Positions 54,387 through 62,681 are shown, numbered from the stretch's first letter. The stretch: 64,000 nucleotides of DNA from Gp1-AA133 sp963850425 (GCA_963850425.1 CAWKLF010000007.1:558001-622000); one strand, 5' to 3'. Program-made: numbers and translations. Notes: generated by a model not told the origin, from the sequence alone.

Positions 54387-55133
54387 ATGACCACCCAGCC
54401 AGACATTCGGATCTTCGAGGATCCCCAATTATTGTTCCAGGGCGCGGCTGAGGAATTCGGCAGCCAGGCAACCGCCGCAGTGCGCTCCCGAGGCCGCTTC
54501 ACGGTCGCGCTGTCGGGAGGTTCCACTCCACGAAGTCTCTACACTCTCCTGGCAACCAAGGCTTCGCTTCCCTGGGACAAAATCTATTTCTTTTTCGGCG
54601 ACGAACGTCACGTGCCACCCGACAATCCTGAGAGCAACTATCGGATGGCAAAGGAATCCTTGCTTTCAAAAGTCCCAATACCTGCTGAAAATATATTTCG
54701 AGTTCCCGCTGAGAATCCCGACGCTAAGCAGGCGGCCGAGGCCTACCAGCAAACCCTTCGCAGATTTTTTGATCCGGCCCCGGGAAGTTTTCCACGCTTT
54801 GACCTGGTTCTGCTCGGCATGGGCCCCGACGGCCACACCGCGTCGTTGTTTCCCGGCACGAAAGCATTGCAGGAGAATTCCTGCTGGGTCGTGTCGAACT
54901 GGGTGGAGAAGTTCAAAACGGATAGACTCACGCTGACGTTGCCCGTTCTGAACAACGCGGCGGTCGTCATGTTCCTGGTGAGCGGACAGGACAAAGCAGG
55001 CGTGCTGAAGGAAGTCCTCGAGGACAGCCACCCCGGAGAACTTTTTCCTTCAAAACTGATCCAGCCTTTAAACGGTGAATTGATCTGGATGGTGGATCGG
55101 GCTGCGGCTACTCAACTGTCTAGTTCGTCCTAG
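54387..55133 (+). CDS. pgl: 6-phosphogluconolactonase
   Basis: 248 residues from the ATG at 54387, eight bases after the glk stop; the frame is open upstream inside glk. NagB/RpiA-like fold with FTVALSGGSTPRSLYTLLA, FFFGDERHVPPDNPESNYRM, and LVLLGMGPDGHTASLFPGT. Hydrolyses the lactone made by Zwf. Last gene of the sugar cluster; it converges with the next gene and overlaps it by four bases. Confidence 0.95.
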   Translation: MTTQPDIRIFEDPQLLFQGAAEEFGSQATAAVRSRGRFTVALSGGSTPRSLYTLLATKASLPWDKIYFFFGDERHVPPDNPESNYRMAKESLLSKVPIPAENIFRVPAENPDAKQAAEAYQQTLRRFFDPAPGSFPRFDLVLLGMGPDGHTASLFPGTKALQENSCWVVSNWVEKFKTDRLTLTLPVLNNAAVVMFLVSGQDKAGVLKEVLEDSHPGELFPSKLIQPLNGELIWMVDRAAATQLSSSS

Positions 55134-55546
55134 GCAGCGCTTCGCCAGTCGGCGATTTCCTTCAAACCGTCTCCCAACGTATGCGCGAACAGCCGCACCA
55201 TGTGCCGCGAGTGTTCAAACTCGTGGATGTCGGCCCAGACCTCGGCCTGCCAAGGTTGATCGTGCACAGCCGATTCTCCGCAGGTGGCGCAGCGGGTATG
55301 GAGCTTAACGGCCGGACCGCGTGGGCTGGGCACCGCAACTGGACCTTCGGGCAGCTCTACGAAAATGCACCGGACTTCTTCAATTTCCTCGTTCGCCCCG
55401 ATCAGATGTTCATAGCGCAGCAGATATCCAAAACCCAGTTTGCGGGCCTCCGCCTCAGCTTCGATGCGGGTGTGGAATGGCCCATATTCGGCTCGCAACT
55501 GATCCGTTGAGTCGCAAGCCATCCAGAAGGTTTCCTTGTAAGCCAT
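55130..55546 (-). CDS. Conserved protein with a CxxC pair, function unknown
   Basis: 138 residues from the ATG at 55546 (MAYKETFWMACDS), with GAGG six bases upstream; the longer frame to 55738 is not needed. The N-terminal half has a GYLLRYEHLIGANEEIEEV strand-helix block. Cys-x2-Cys (RCATCGESAVHD) and His/Glu residues (DIHEFEHSRH) follow, possibly a metal site. No signal peptide. No family recognised and no functional link to pgl beyond converging. Confidence 0.7.
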   Translation of the reverse strand: MAYKETFWMACDSTDQLRAEYGPFHTRIEAEAEARKLGFGYLLRYEHLIGANEEIEEVRCIFVELPEGPVAVPSPRGPAVKLHTRCATCGESAVHDQPWQAEVWADIHEFEHSRHMVRLFAHTLGDGLKEIADWRSAA

Positions 55547-55947
55547 TGCCAGCCTCACCCGCACGATAGGTTTTGGAATCCTGTTCCACAGGGGACTCCA
55601 AGAACGTCGTTCCCCTTTCTGCAATTCATGGGCCGGATAGTCAATGAAGGTAAGACTTTGCGTGCGCAGCGATTTTACGAACTGGCTGCTAGGCCGGGAA
55701 CGTCTGCAATTGCAATAATTTGCAGCAAGTTCCTGCAACCTTGCCCGTCCAATTCCTACGAATCCAGGACGTGAGGCGTGCGTGTCGCGGTCTTAGCCCG
55801 GTAGATCCACTACAGGAGGTCGAGATCAGACTTTCCAGCAGTTTAGGACGCGAGTCCGATTCCTCCCAGCAGACCCTCCATGATGCCCCCAGACCGCCCG
55901 CGTACCGGCCTATACCGTCAGAACGGGGACGCTAAATTACAATTTTT
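55547..55947. other. Intergenic region with CTGCAA/TTGCAG repeats
   Basis: About 400 bases. CTGCAA (55705-55710), TTGCAA (55711-55716) and TTGCAG (55721-55726) form an A/T-rich palindromic cluster. No gene or terminator recognised; it separates the sugar cluster from the HTH pair. Confidence 0.4.
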
Positions 55948-56235
55948 TCACCGTCCCGCATAAGCCACAGCCGCAGCGTCCGTTGAAATGGAGACCTCGG
56001 CTTCGATGGCAGGCGCTCGCTTTGAAGCCCAGTCGGCGCCGCCGTGGCTGGCCACGTAGAGGGCCAGCTCGAGCCGGCTCCATACACCAAGCTTGTCGAA
56101 AGCGGTGCGCAAGTAGTTCTTGACGACCTGTTCTGTGGTGCCCACAATCTTCGCGATTTCCCGGTTTGTGAGGCCTTCCCACACCAGGGTCGTCACCTGA
56201 ATTTCTTTCGCAGTTAGCTGATCCCTTGGCTGCAT
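55948..56235 (-). CDS. Stand-alone LuxR-type HTH protein, pair 1 distal gene
   Basis: 95 residues from the ATG at 56235 (MQPRDQLTAKEIQVTTLVWEG). GerE helix-turn-helix: LTNREIAKIVGTTEQVVKNYLR, then TAFDKLGVWSRLELALYV. A 30-residue Ala-rich tail follows. No receiver or sensor domain. Overlaps the upstream HTH gene by 22 bases; AAGGAG lies 11 bases before the start. The VVKNYLR...DKLG.W.R.ELAL pattern is repeated in the distal gene of pair 2 (60149-60382). Confidence 0.82.
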   Translation of the reverse strand: MQPRDQLTAKEIQVTTLVWEGLTNREIAKIVGTTEQVVKNYLRTAFDKLGVWSRLELALYVASHGGADWASKRAPAIEAEVSISTDAAAVAYAGR

Positions 56236-56456
56236 TGTTCCATCTGCTCCTTGGCAAATACTGCGGTGGCCAGCTTGACACGCTTGCGGCCCGCGGTGAT
56301 TCCTGCGCGCAAAAACAAAGTGCGCAGGTGTTGTTTTACGGTGCGTGGACTGATGTGAAGGTTCCCAGCGATTTCCTTGTTGCTGCAGCCCTGGGCGAGA
56401 AGGCGGAGGACCTCTTCGTCGCGGGGCGTGATCTTGACGGCATCCAGATTGATCAT
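56214..56456 (-). CDS. Stand-alone LuxR-type HTH protein, pair 1 proximal gene
   Basis: 80 residues that are a GerE domain almost from end to end: VKITPRDEEVLRLLAQGCSN, KEIAGNLHISPRTVKQHLR, TLFLRAGITAGRKRVKLATA. No sensory domain. The LFLRxGITxGxKRVKLAT ending recurs in the proximal gene of pair 2 (60079-60591). The two genes of this pair overlap and are probably co-translated, which suggests a heteromeric DNA-binding unit (inference). Confidence 0.82.
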   Translation of the reverse strand: MINLDAVKITPRDEEVLRLLAQGCSNKEIAGNLHISPRTVKQHLRTLFLRAGITAGRKRVKLATAVFAKEQMEQCSQGIS

Positions 56457-56988
56457 TTGCGACTACCCCTTGGTGCTTTATGTACCGCACCGCAACAGGT
56501 AGCACGTCTTTCGCCAATTCTTCGCCGTCGGGAGCGTTTGGATTAGAACCAATGATTTCGCGGACTTAACGAAACCGCCCCCGCTGCGGACAACAAATCC
56601 GCGCCCATTTCGGGCGAAAATCAATGTGCTGCCAGCCCGTATTCGGTAGGGTGATTAGAAGGCACTCATCTCGCCCACTCTGAAGGGATTTTCTCAACGT
56701 CCGCGCGAACCTTTCCTGTCTACGCTCGGTAATGCAGAAGGTACGATTGGCGGTTCATCCCATCCCCCGACTCATAGTCCGACTGCCGGGTCAGGGTTCT
56801 GCATGGATCGACTCGCTCGCGAAAGCCCGAGTTTACAACGGTTTCCGCAACCTGAAAGGCGATGCCACAGTGCCGTTCACGCCAAGGTTATAGCCCGCCG
56901 GTGCAATTCCGTTTGGAGCAGCAATTGCACTACAATGGGCGCTGAAAGCCCCTTTGCCTGCTTGAAAAGGGGACACCAGGGAACGGTG
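56457..56988. other. Divergent intergenic region
   Basis: About 530 bases between the HTH pair (leftward) and the GAF protein (rightward). A coding extension of the GAF frame to 56803 exists but has no ribosome-binding site and odd composition. No other feature recognised. Confidence 0.4.
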
Positions 56989-58662
56989 ATGACCGCAGCC
57001 TTCAGCAAAAGTGGCGGCCCTGTACTTGACGAAGCAACTTTCCAGAAGTTGCTGGCGGCGGCCTACGTCTTGCAGGAACATCACGACCAAACCAAGCCCG
57101 CTACCCCAGCCGAGCCGAAAGCCGAGAACTCAGACACCGATTCCGATACCAGCATCCTGGCGCAGATTGTCGAAACGCAACACGAGATTCAATCCAGTCA
57201 CCTCGACCTTGACGGCACCACCAGCGTGGTGATGGAACGCATTGTGAGGATCACTGGCGCGCAGGGCGCGGCGATTGGCATCCTTGAAGAAGGCATGCTG
57301 CACTATCGCGCCGCCCGTGGAGTTCTGATCGGGCAAGTAGGTAAGACCGTACGACCTGAAGCCGCCCTTTCTTCGTCGACGCTTCTGCATGACATAATCC
57401 TGCGCTGTCCGGACGCAGGCGCGGATTTTCGCGTGAATCCCGAAGTTACCAAGCGCCTCGGCATTGCATCGTTCATCTCCGTACCGGTTCTCCATAATGG
57501 CAAGACCGGGGGAGCGCTCGAACTGGCGTTTGCGAAGCCCGACGCATTTCACGATCAGGATGTGCGGACCTGCCAGCTTATGGCGGGCCTGGTTACCGAG
57601 ACGCTGACGCACACGGCAGAAGAAGAGTGGCGCAAGGGCGTTGCTGCCGAGCGCGCCTCGATGTTGGAAGTTCTCGAAAAGATCAAGCCGCAGTTGGCGC
57701 GGCTCGCCAACAATCCTGACGCGGCGCTCGCGGTTTCAAAAAACGAATCCGAAGCGGCGGAAGCCCTGCTCGCAGAAGCACCCTGTCAAAACTGCGGAAA
57801 TGAGTTGGCGGCGGGCGAAGTCTTTTGCGGATCGTGCGGTACCTCTCGGGCTGCGGTTCCGGGAACGGATTTGCAGAGCAAGTGGGCGACGCTGTGGAAC
57901 TTGAAGCAAGCAACCGAAGGCCTCTCGGCTTTGCCCGAAGAGGCGTCGGATTCCCTCAGCCAACAATCCTCAGCACTTGGCGCCGAAGAAACCAGGACGG
58001 GCACGCTCGCACACGGCGATATTTCGACCCAGCAATTTTCGGAGTCTTCGCTTCTCCAGACGAGCAACGATTCCCTGGCATCCTCCGGCAACGCTGATGG
58101 GTTGACTGCGTCTGAGCCTACTCCTGAGCCTACCGAAGCGGCGCTGGTTCCCGCGCCCACGGCCAGAGTCGAGTCGCGAGTCTGGTTGCGATCCATTGCA
58201 GTTTCGCCGCCGGCTGTTCAGCTCCGAGGATTCTGGCAGAAGGCGAGGGTGTTCGCGCGCACCCATCGCGGGGATCTTGCCTTGGGAGCTTCGTTTGTTC
58301 TGTTCTTGATCACGATCATCTGGGCCGTCTCGGTCGATCATTCGACCACGTCTGCCGCTACCGGTGCAGCCACGCCTCCCGTAGCCGGAGCTCAGGCAAA
58401 ACCTAAACGGAAGCAGCCTCCGCCTCCACCCAAGCTCAGTTTCTTCGAAGACCTTCTCGTAAACATGGGCTTGGCCGAGCCGCCGACTGCCCCTTCGTAC
58501 AGCGGCAATCCAAACATCCCCGTGTGGGTCGACATTCACACCGCCCTGTATTACTGCCCGGGCACGGACCTCTATGGCAAGACGCCCCAAGGCAAGATCG
58601 CGAGCCAACGGGATGCTCAGCAGGATCAGTTTGAACCCGCGTCCCGCAAGGTCTGCGACTGA
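56989..58662 (+). CDS. GAF / zinc-ribbon / transmembrane protein
   Basis: 557 residues from the ATG at 56989 (an earlier ATG at 56935 is possible). Residues about 70-210 form a GAF domain (GTTSVVMERIVRITGAQGAA; LGIASFISVPVLHNG; GGALELAFAKPDAF). Residues 266-283 are a double-Cys zinc ribbon (CQNCG...CGSCG). A Ser/Thr/Glu-rich linker leads to one membrane helix at about 429-449. A Pro-rich stretch and a C-terminal domain with WVDIHTALYYCPGTDLYG and RKVC follow, probably outside the cytoplasm. It looks like a one-pass sensor or adaptor; ligand and partner are unknown. A partly similar membrane protein is encoded next. Confidence 0.8.
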   Translation: MTAAFSKSGGPVLDEATFQKLLAAAYVLQEHHDQTKPATPAEPKAENSDTDSDTSILAQIVETQHEIQSSHLDLDGTTSVVMERIVRITGAQGAAIGILEEGMLHYRAARGVLIGQVGKTVRPEAALSSSTLLHDIILRCPDAGADFRVNPEVTKRLGIASFISVPVLHNGKTGGALELAFAKPDAFHDQDVRTCQLMAGLVTETLTHTAEEEWRKGVAAERASMLEVLEKIKPQLARLANNPDAALAVSKNESEAAEALLAEAPCQNCGNELAAGEVFCGSCGTSRAAVPGTDLQSKWATLWNLKQATEGLSALPEEASDSLSQQSSALGAEETRTGTLAHGDISTQQFSESSLLQTSNDSLASSGNADGLTASEPTPEPTEAALVPAPTARVESRVWLRSIAVSPPAVQLRGFWQKARVFARTHRGDLALGASFVLFLITIIWAVSVDHSTTSAATGAATPPVAGAQAKPKRKQPPPPPKLSFFEDLLVNMGLAEPPTAPSYSGNPNIPVWVDIHTALYYCPGTDLYGKTPQGKIASQRDAQQDQFEPASRKVCD

Positions 58663-58775
58663 CTTGCGGACCATGAATTTACTTTAGAACCTACAGGGTT
58701 TTCCGCAGACGAGGATTTGACAACCGGGCCGCGCGGGAGTGGAATTATGTTAAGAGTGCTTCGGGAGAAACATTC

Positions 58776-60041
58776 GTGCCACAATCGCAGGAAAAGACCC
58801 CGGAACCGGAAACTGAGCTTCCCAATCCGGAGTTGAATCCTCTTTTAAACCCCACCCTGGGACGTCATCTGGGGCGTTGGGCCCAGGTTTATTTCACGAG
58901 TCCACCGGAGAAGCGTGAAGAAGCGGTGGGCGAGCTCCTGCGCGAATTACAGGGCCAGCCTGCCGGGCTGCAAGACACGCCGAGGCTCCAGCAGGATCAG
59001 CCAGTCAGCACGCATTCCCAACCCGTCGAATCGGTTCGCATCGTTGAGGCGGTTGTAGCCGAACCACCCGTTCAACAATGCTCGGCCTGCGGACACGTGC
59101 ATACGAGCCCTCAGCGCTTCTGTGGTATGTGCGGTGCATCTCTCGAGCCTGAGCCCAGGATTGTGGAAACTCCCTCGACGGTGCGAGCCCGGGAACGGAT
59201 TCTCACTCACGCGGAACTTGCCAGTTTCTCTCCCACTGATGAATCCATACCTGCAGCGGACGACAGCTTTTCGGATATCCGTTGGCTTCGTGAGAAAAGT
59301 CTGAGCGGCGAATCTGAATCCTCTTGGCGGCCGCGTTATGCCCCCGCGATCATTGCCGTGATGGCGATCGGGATTTTGTTTTACGCACAAACGCGGCCTC
59401 AACGAGGACCAACTCCGCAGAGTCAGCAGTTAGCGAAGAGTGCGCCAGGTGCTTCGCAGAATACTCCTGCGCAGTCCTCGACCGAAACACCTGCGGCCGC
59501 TCTGCCACTCGCGAACGCGCCCCCAAAGACCGCGGATCATTCCTCAGAACGTGCCGCCGCGAGTCCGGCCGCCAGACCGCCGATGCCAGACGCGAAGGCC
59601 TCCCACCCAGTGCCTGCAGGACGAGCTGGGAATGACAGGCCGGAAGCTGCCGCAAAAAAGACAGCTAGCGAGCCCCGTCCATTGCCCCTGGCCACTGCAC
59701 TCGGTGGCACGAAAACTTCTGCGCCCGTGGCCGCGCCGCCGCCGTCTGCATCGGTCCCGAACGCGCTGAGCGGCGCCGCAGAGTTGGCCATGGCCGAAGA
59801 TTTCCTGAATGGCAGGACCCATCCGCGCAATAGTGAAGAAGCCGCCAAGTATCTTTGGCGTGCCGTTGGCAAAGAAAATCCCTCTGCGATTCTCTTGCTT
59901 TCAGATATGTATCGGGTGGGCGACGGCGTACCGAAGAGTTGCGATCAGGCCCGATTGCTTTTGAGTGCCGCGTCCCGGAAGGGTGTGCCTCAAGCCGCTG
60001 ACAAGCTTCGTGATCTTCTGAGGTCTGGCTGCCCGAAGTAG
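58776..60041 (+). CDS. Mini-domain / zinc-ribbon / transmembrane / Sel1-repeat protein
   Basis: 421 residues. GTG start with GGGAG eight bases upstream. Residues about 20-63 repeat the mini-domain of the PilZ protein at 44764 (HLGRWAQVYF, PPEKREEAVGELLRELQGQPA). Residues 102-120 are a zinc ribbon (CSACG...FCGMCG). One membrane helix at about 189-204 (PAIIAVMAIGILFYAQ). A long Ala/Pro/Ser linker then leads to Sel1/TPR-like repeats at about 337-415 (EEAAKYLWRAVGKENPSAIL; CDQARLLLSAASRKG). Single-pass protein with repeats probably in the periplasm. No function known to me. Confidence 0.8.
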   Translation: MPQSQEKTPEPETELPNPELNPLLNPTLGRHLGRWAQVYFTSPPEKREEAVGELLRELQGQPAGLQDTPRLQQDQPVSTHSQPVESVRIVEAVVAEPPVQQCSACGHVHTSPQRFCGMCGASLEPEPRIVETPSTVRARERILTHAELASFSPTDESIPAADDSFSDIRWLREKSLSGESESSWRPRYAPAIIAVMAIGILFYAQTRPQRGPTPQSQQLAKSAPGASQNTPAQSSTETPAAALPLANAPPKTADHSSERAAASPAARPPMPDAKASHPVPAGRAGNDRPEAAAKKTASEPRPLPLATALGGTKTSAPVAAPPPSASVPNALSGAAELAMAEDFLNGRTHPRNSEEAAKYLWRAVGKENPSAILLLSDMYRVGDGVPKSCDQARLLLSAASRKGVPQAADKLRDLLRSGCPK

Positions 60042-60050
60042 CGGGCAGCC
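60027..60050 (+). terminator. Hairpin overlapping the stop codon of the Sel1-repeat gene
   Basis: GGCTGCCCG-AAGTAG-CGGGCAGCC is a 9-bp perfect stem whose loop contains the TAG stop (60039-60041); CCTTT follows. Likely an intrinsic terminator with a short U-run. Confidence 0.65.
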
Positions 60051-60078
60051 CCTTTCGCGCCAATTTCCGCGCTGAACC

Positions 60079-60591
60079 TCAGTGGTGATGCGTTTCTGCC
60101 GGTATATCTCCCAGTCCCAGGATGCTGTGCTCCCAGGCTTCAGGCTGATCATGCTCGGGCAACGGTTTCGAATCTTCTAGCTTCGTACCAGAGAGCGAGC
60201 TCAACTCGATTCCAGAGTCCAAGCTTGTCATAGATGACTCGGAGGTAGTTCTTAACGACGTGTTCGGTGGTTCCGATTTCGTCAGCAACCTCTTTGTTCT
60301 TGAGTCCCCGGGCAACAAGTTCAATGACTCTGCTCTCTCGTTCACTAGGGATTCGCTTTCCGTAACGTTCGCCTCCAAACATAACTGCCTCCGATACAAG
60401 AGTGTTGCGAGTTTTACTCGCTTGATACCGCTCGTAATCCCAAATCGCAGGAACAACCGGTTAAAGTGTGCCTTCACGGTTCTTCGAGCCATAGTGAGTT
60501 GCCGAGCGATTTCGTCGTTATCGCAGCCTTGTAACAGCAGCTCGACAATCTGCTGTTCGCGCTGCCCCAGACGTATGGGCCTTTCGCTCAT
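60079..60591 (-). CDS. LuxR-type HTH protein, pair 2 proximal gene, with a long out-of-frame tail
   Basis: 170 residues from the ATG at 60591 (MSERPIRLGQREQQIVELLL), which has a GAGGGGGAA ribosome-binding region. Residues about 8-72 are a GerE domain: DNDEIARQLTMARRTVKAHF, NRLFLRFGITSGIKRVKLAT. The following 95 residues are Ser/Glu/Thr-rich (TESESLVNERAESL, SSMTSLDSG), are read over the complete next HTH gene in another frame, and have no recognisable domain. In pair 1 the equivalent protein stops just after the GerE domain. The tail could be real dual coding or the result of a lost stop. Confidence 0.7.
   Translation of the reverse strand: MSERPIRLGQREQQIVELLLQGCDNDEIARQLTMARRTVKAHFNRLFLRFGITSGIKRVKLATLLYRRQLCLEANVTESESLVNERAESLNLLPGDSRTKRLLTKSEPPNTSLRTTSESSMTSLDSGIELSSLSGTKLEDSKPLPEHDQPEAWEHSILGLGDIPAETHHH
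60149..60382 (-). CDS. LuxR-type HTH protein, pair 2 distal gene, fully nested
   Basis: 77 residues from the ATG at 60382, with an excellent GGAGG five bases upstream. GerE domain: RIPSERESRVIELVARGLKN, KEVADEIGTTEHVVKNYLR, VIYDKLGLWNRVELALWYEA. Closely parallels the distal gene of pair 1. The whole gene lies inside the longer frame that starts at 60591. The strong ribosome-binding site and clean domain show that this frame is the real product of the segment. Confidence 0.8.
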   Translation of the reverse strand: MFGGERYGKRIPSERESRVIELVARGLKNKEVADEIGTTEHVVKNYLRVIYDKLGLWNRVELALWYEARRFETVARA

Positions 60592-61516
60592 TGAGTTCCC
60601 CCTCAAATGTGCTTTGTGACCGTACGATCGCCCCAAGATCAGTGTTCTGAACGACGGAACAACCTTACTGTTCACTGGTTTAAGTTGTAGTGAGCTTCTT
60701 ACTGAAATCCATAGCACTCACTTTGCCAACTTTCCCAGTGCTGCACCCTTAGGAGCGGCTTTGCGTCTTGGTCTAAGGTTCGCGGAAATTGCGCTGCATG
60801 TGGAAATTGTCCCAAGCCCGCCGAATTCTGAGTACGAAAGTTTTGATTTTTACGCAATGCCGCGGCTGCAGCGCCCCCAGAGATACTCGGCAACTCCTTG
60901 ATATAAAATGCCTTTACGGCACTAGCTGAAGTCCCCGAGTTTACGTTTACTCAAAGTGAACCTCAGGGCAAAACTGTAGTGAGAACGACCCCAGTGTTTC
61001 CCTGAGTGCAGAAATTTTTCTTGAATTTTTCTTCAGAGTTCTGCCTAGTATCACAACGGTAAGGTCAAGACCTTAGGATAAAAGTGCACATGCCTGTAAG
61101 CCGAGTGGAACCATTTACACTCATTTACAATTAAGCAAATAGCACGATGGACGGCCTGTTCGAGCGACTGCGAGGAGGAAACAATTTTTAGCCTCTGCCT
61201 GCTCATTCTCTTTGACTCGCGGCCATCTTCCACGAAACCGCGCAGATTTTCTGCTTCGTTTCCGAGGAATCGCATCTCAGCGGCGAAATCTCAGAATTTG
61301 GCGCGCGGCGGACATCTGCTAACTTGTTCGTTATCAACAATATAGTTGGTATATGATGAATGATCATGGTACCCAACTGCCATCGGCAGGTATGACGAAA
61401 CCAGCGAGAATGGCCCCAAGCTCACGTAGTATCTATGCAACGGGCAGGCTACAGATGCAGCGCGCCAATGACGCGCAGTTCGGGCGTCATGCAGCTGAGG
61501 AGAAAGGCTCGCAAGC
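60592..61516. other. Long intergenic region, comparatively A/T-rich, no gene recognised
   Basis: About 925 bases. Open frames here are short and have no domain-like composition. A promoter candidate TTGAAT (61021-61026) / TAGTAT (61046-61051) is followed by a palindrome. It separates the HTH cassette from the polysaccharide genes; untranslated leader or a small RNA cannot be excluded. Confidence 0.45.
61060..61075. promoter_or_regulatory. Perfect palindrome TAAGGTC-AA-GACCTTA
   Basis: 7-bp arms with two central bases, placed about ten bases after the -10 candidate TAGTAT (61046-61051). Position near a start site suggests an operator. Confidence 0.5.
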
Positions 61517-62593
61517 GTGAGGAAAGGAACCGACATTCCATCTCGCATTGACGGGACTCTGGTGCACGCACCGCTGGTGAGTGTGGTCGTCCCCGCCTAC
61601 AATGCGGCGCCCTACATCGGAGCCACCCTCGAGTCGGTTTTTGCGCAAACATTCCGAGACCTGGAAGTCCTCGTTGTAAATGACGGCTCCCCTGACACGC
61701 CTGACCTGGAAATTGCCCTGGAGGCTCGGCAATCGCAAATTCGCTATATCAGGCAGGAAAATCGGGGGCCAGGCAGCGCTCGCAACGCAGGCATCCGTTC
61801 GGCGCGGGGAAACTACATCGCTTTCCTCGACAGCGACGATTTCTGGCTTCCCCACCATCTGGCGAAACAGGTGGAGCATTTGCAGGCCGACCCGTCCTTG
61901 CAAATGGTTTATGCCAACGGACTGTGTTTGCGGGGCGACGTTCCGGTGGGAATTTTGTTCGACACCTCTCCGCAATCCCTGCCCATCGATCTCGATTGCC
62001 TATTGCACGAGCGATCTACCGTGATTACATCTTCGGTGGTGGCGCTGCGGCAGGCGCTCCTAAACATTGGAATGTTCGACGAACAACTCAGGCGCGTTGA
62101 GGATTATGACCTTTGGCTTCGGCTAGCGCAGTCCGGCGGCCGGATATCCTTTACACGAGAGATTCAGATAGGTCATCGGCAAGCGAATGGCTTGGCCGCC
62201 GACTGGAAACTCATGCGCCGAGCTCTCATCCAGGTTTACGAAAAGCATCTAGCGGTTGGCATATTGAACGAGCAACAAGCTCGTTTCGTCCGCCAAAAGA
62301 TTCACAGCATTTCCATGGCAATCGAGTTTCGGGATGCCAAGCAAGCGCTGCTCGAGGGGCAGTTTTCAGCAGCTTTAGAGAGTGTACAAAAGGTGCAAGC
62401 CTCAGATCGCAGTTGGAAACTGGACCTCGCGCAGATCGGGCTTCGGCGCTTCCCTCGCCTGCTGCAATGGCTATATAGCCTCCGTCTCAGGCGGCTCCAG
62501 CGGCGATTTCGCGACCGCAACGCTCGGTCCCTGAAAAAAGCAGGCTTCGATGGCCCGGTCCCCGAGACGTTCGGAGACCCAACTCTCACATGA
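61517..62593 (+). CDS. Family 2 glycosyltransferase
   Basis: 358 residues, GTG start. GT-A fold: PLVSVVVPAYNAAPYIGATL, VVNDGSPDTP with the first acidic residue, GPGSARNAGIRSARG, and the DxD-type motif FLDSDDFWLP. A later block VEDYDLWLRLAQSGG holds the probable catalytic acids. The C-terminal 100 residues are basic and helical. Transfers a sugar from a nucleotide donor to a growing surface glycan in the cytoplasm. First gene of a polysaccharide cluster that runs past the window edge. Confidence 0.9.
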   Translation: MRKGTDIPSRIDGTLVHAPLVSVVVPAYNAAPYIGATLESVFAQTFRDLEVLVVNDGSPDTPDLEIALEARQSQIRYIRQENRGPGSARNAGIRSARGNYIAFLDSDDFWLPHHLAKQVEHLQADPSLQMVYANGLCLRGDVPVGILFDTSPQSLPIDLDCLLHERSTVITSSVVALRQALLNIGMFDEQLRRVEDYDLWLRLAQSGGRISFTREIQIGHRQANGLAADWKLMRRALIQVYEKHLAVGILNEQQARFVRQKIHSISMAIEFRDAKQALLEGQFSAALESVQKVQASDRSWKLDLAQIGLRRFPRLLQWLYSLRLRRLQRRFRDRNARSLKKAGFDGPVPETFGDPTLT

Positions 62594-62681
62594 ACGACAA
62601 AACATTGACAGCTTGTCACAAGCACCGCGAGACAAAGAAAGTGCCGGCGAAAACAGAAATTCCTTTGGAGCTTCGTACCCG

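Noticed and set aside
61051..61275. A 74-codon bottom-strand frame in the gene-free region.
   Set aside because: No ribosome-binding site, no domain-like pattern, and it covers the palindrome at 61060-61075.
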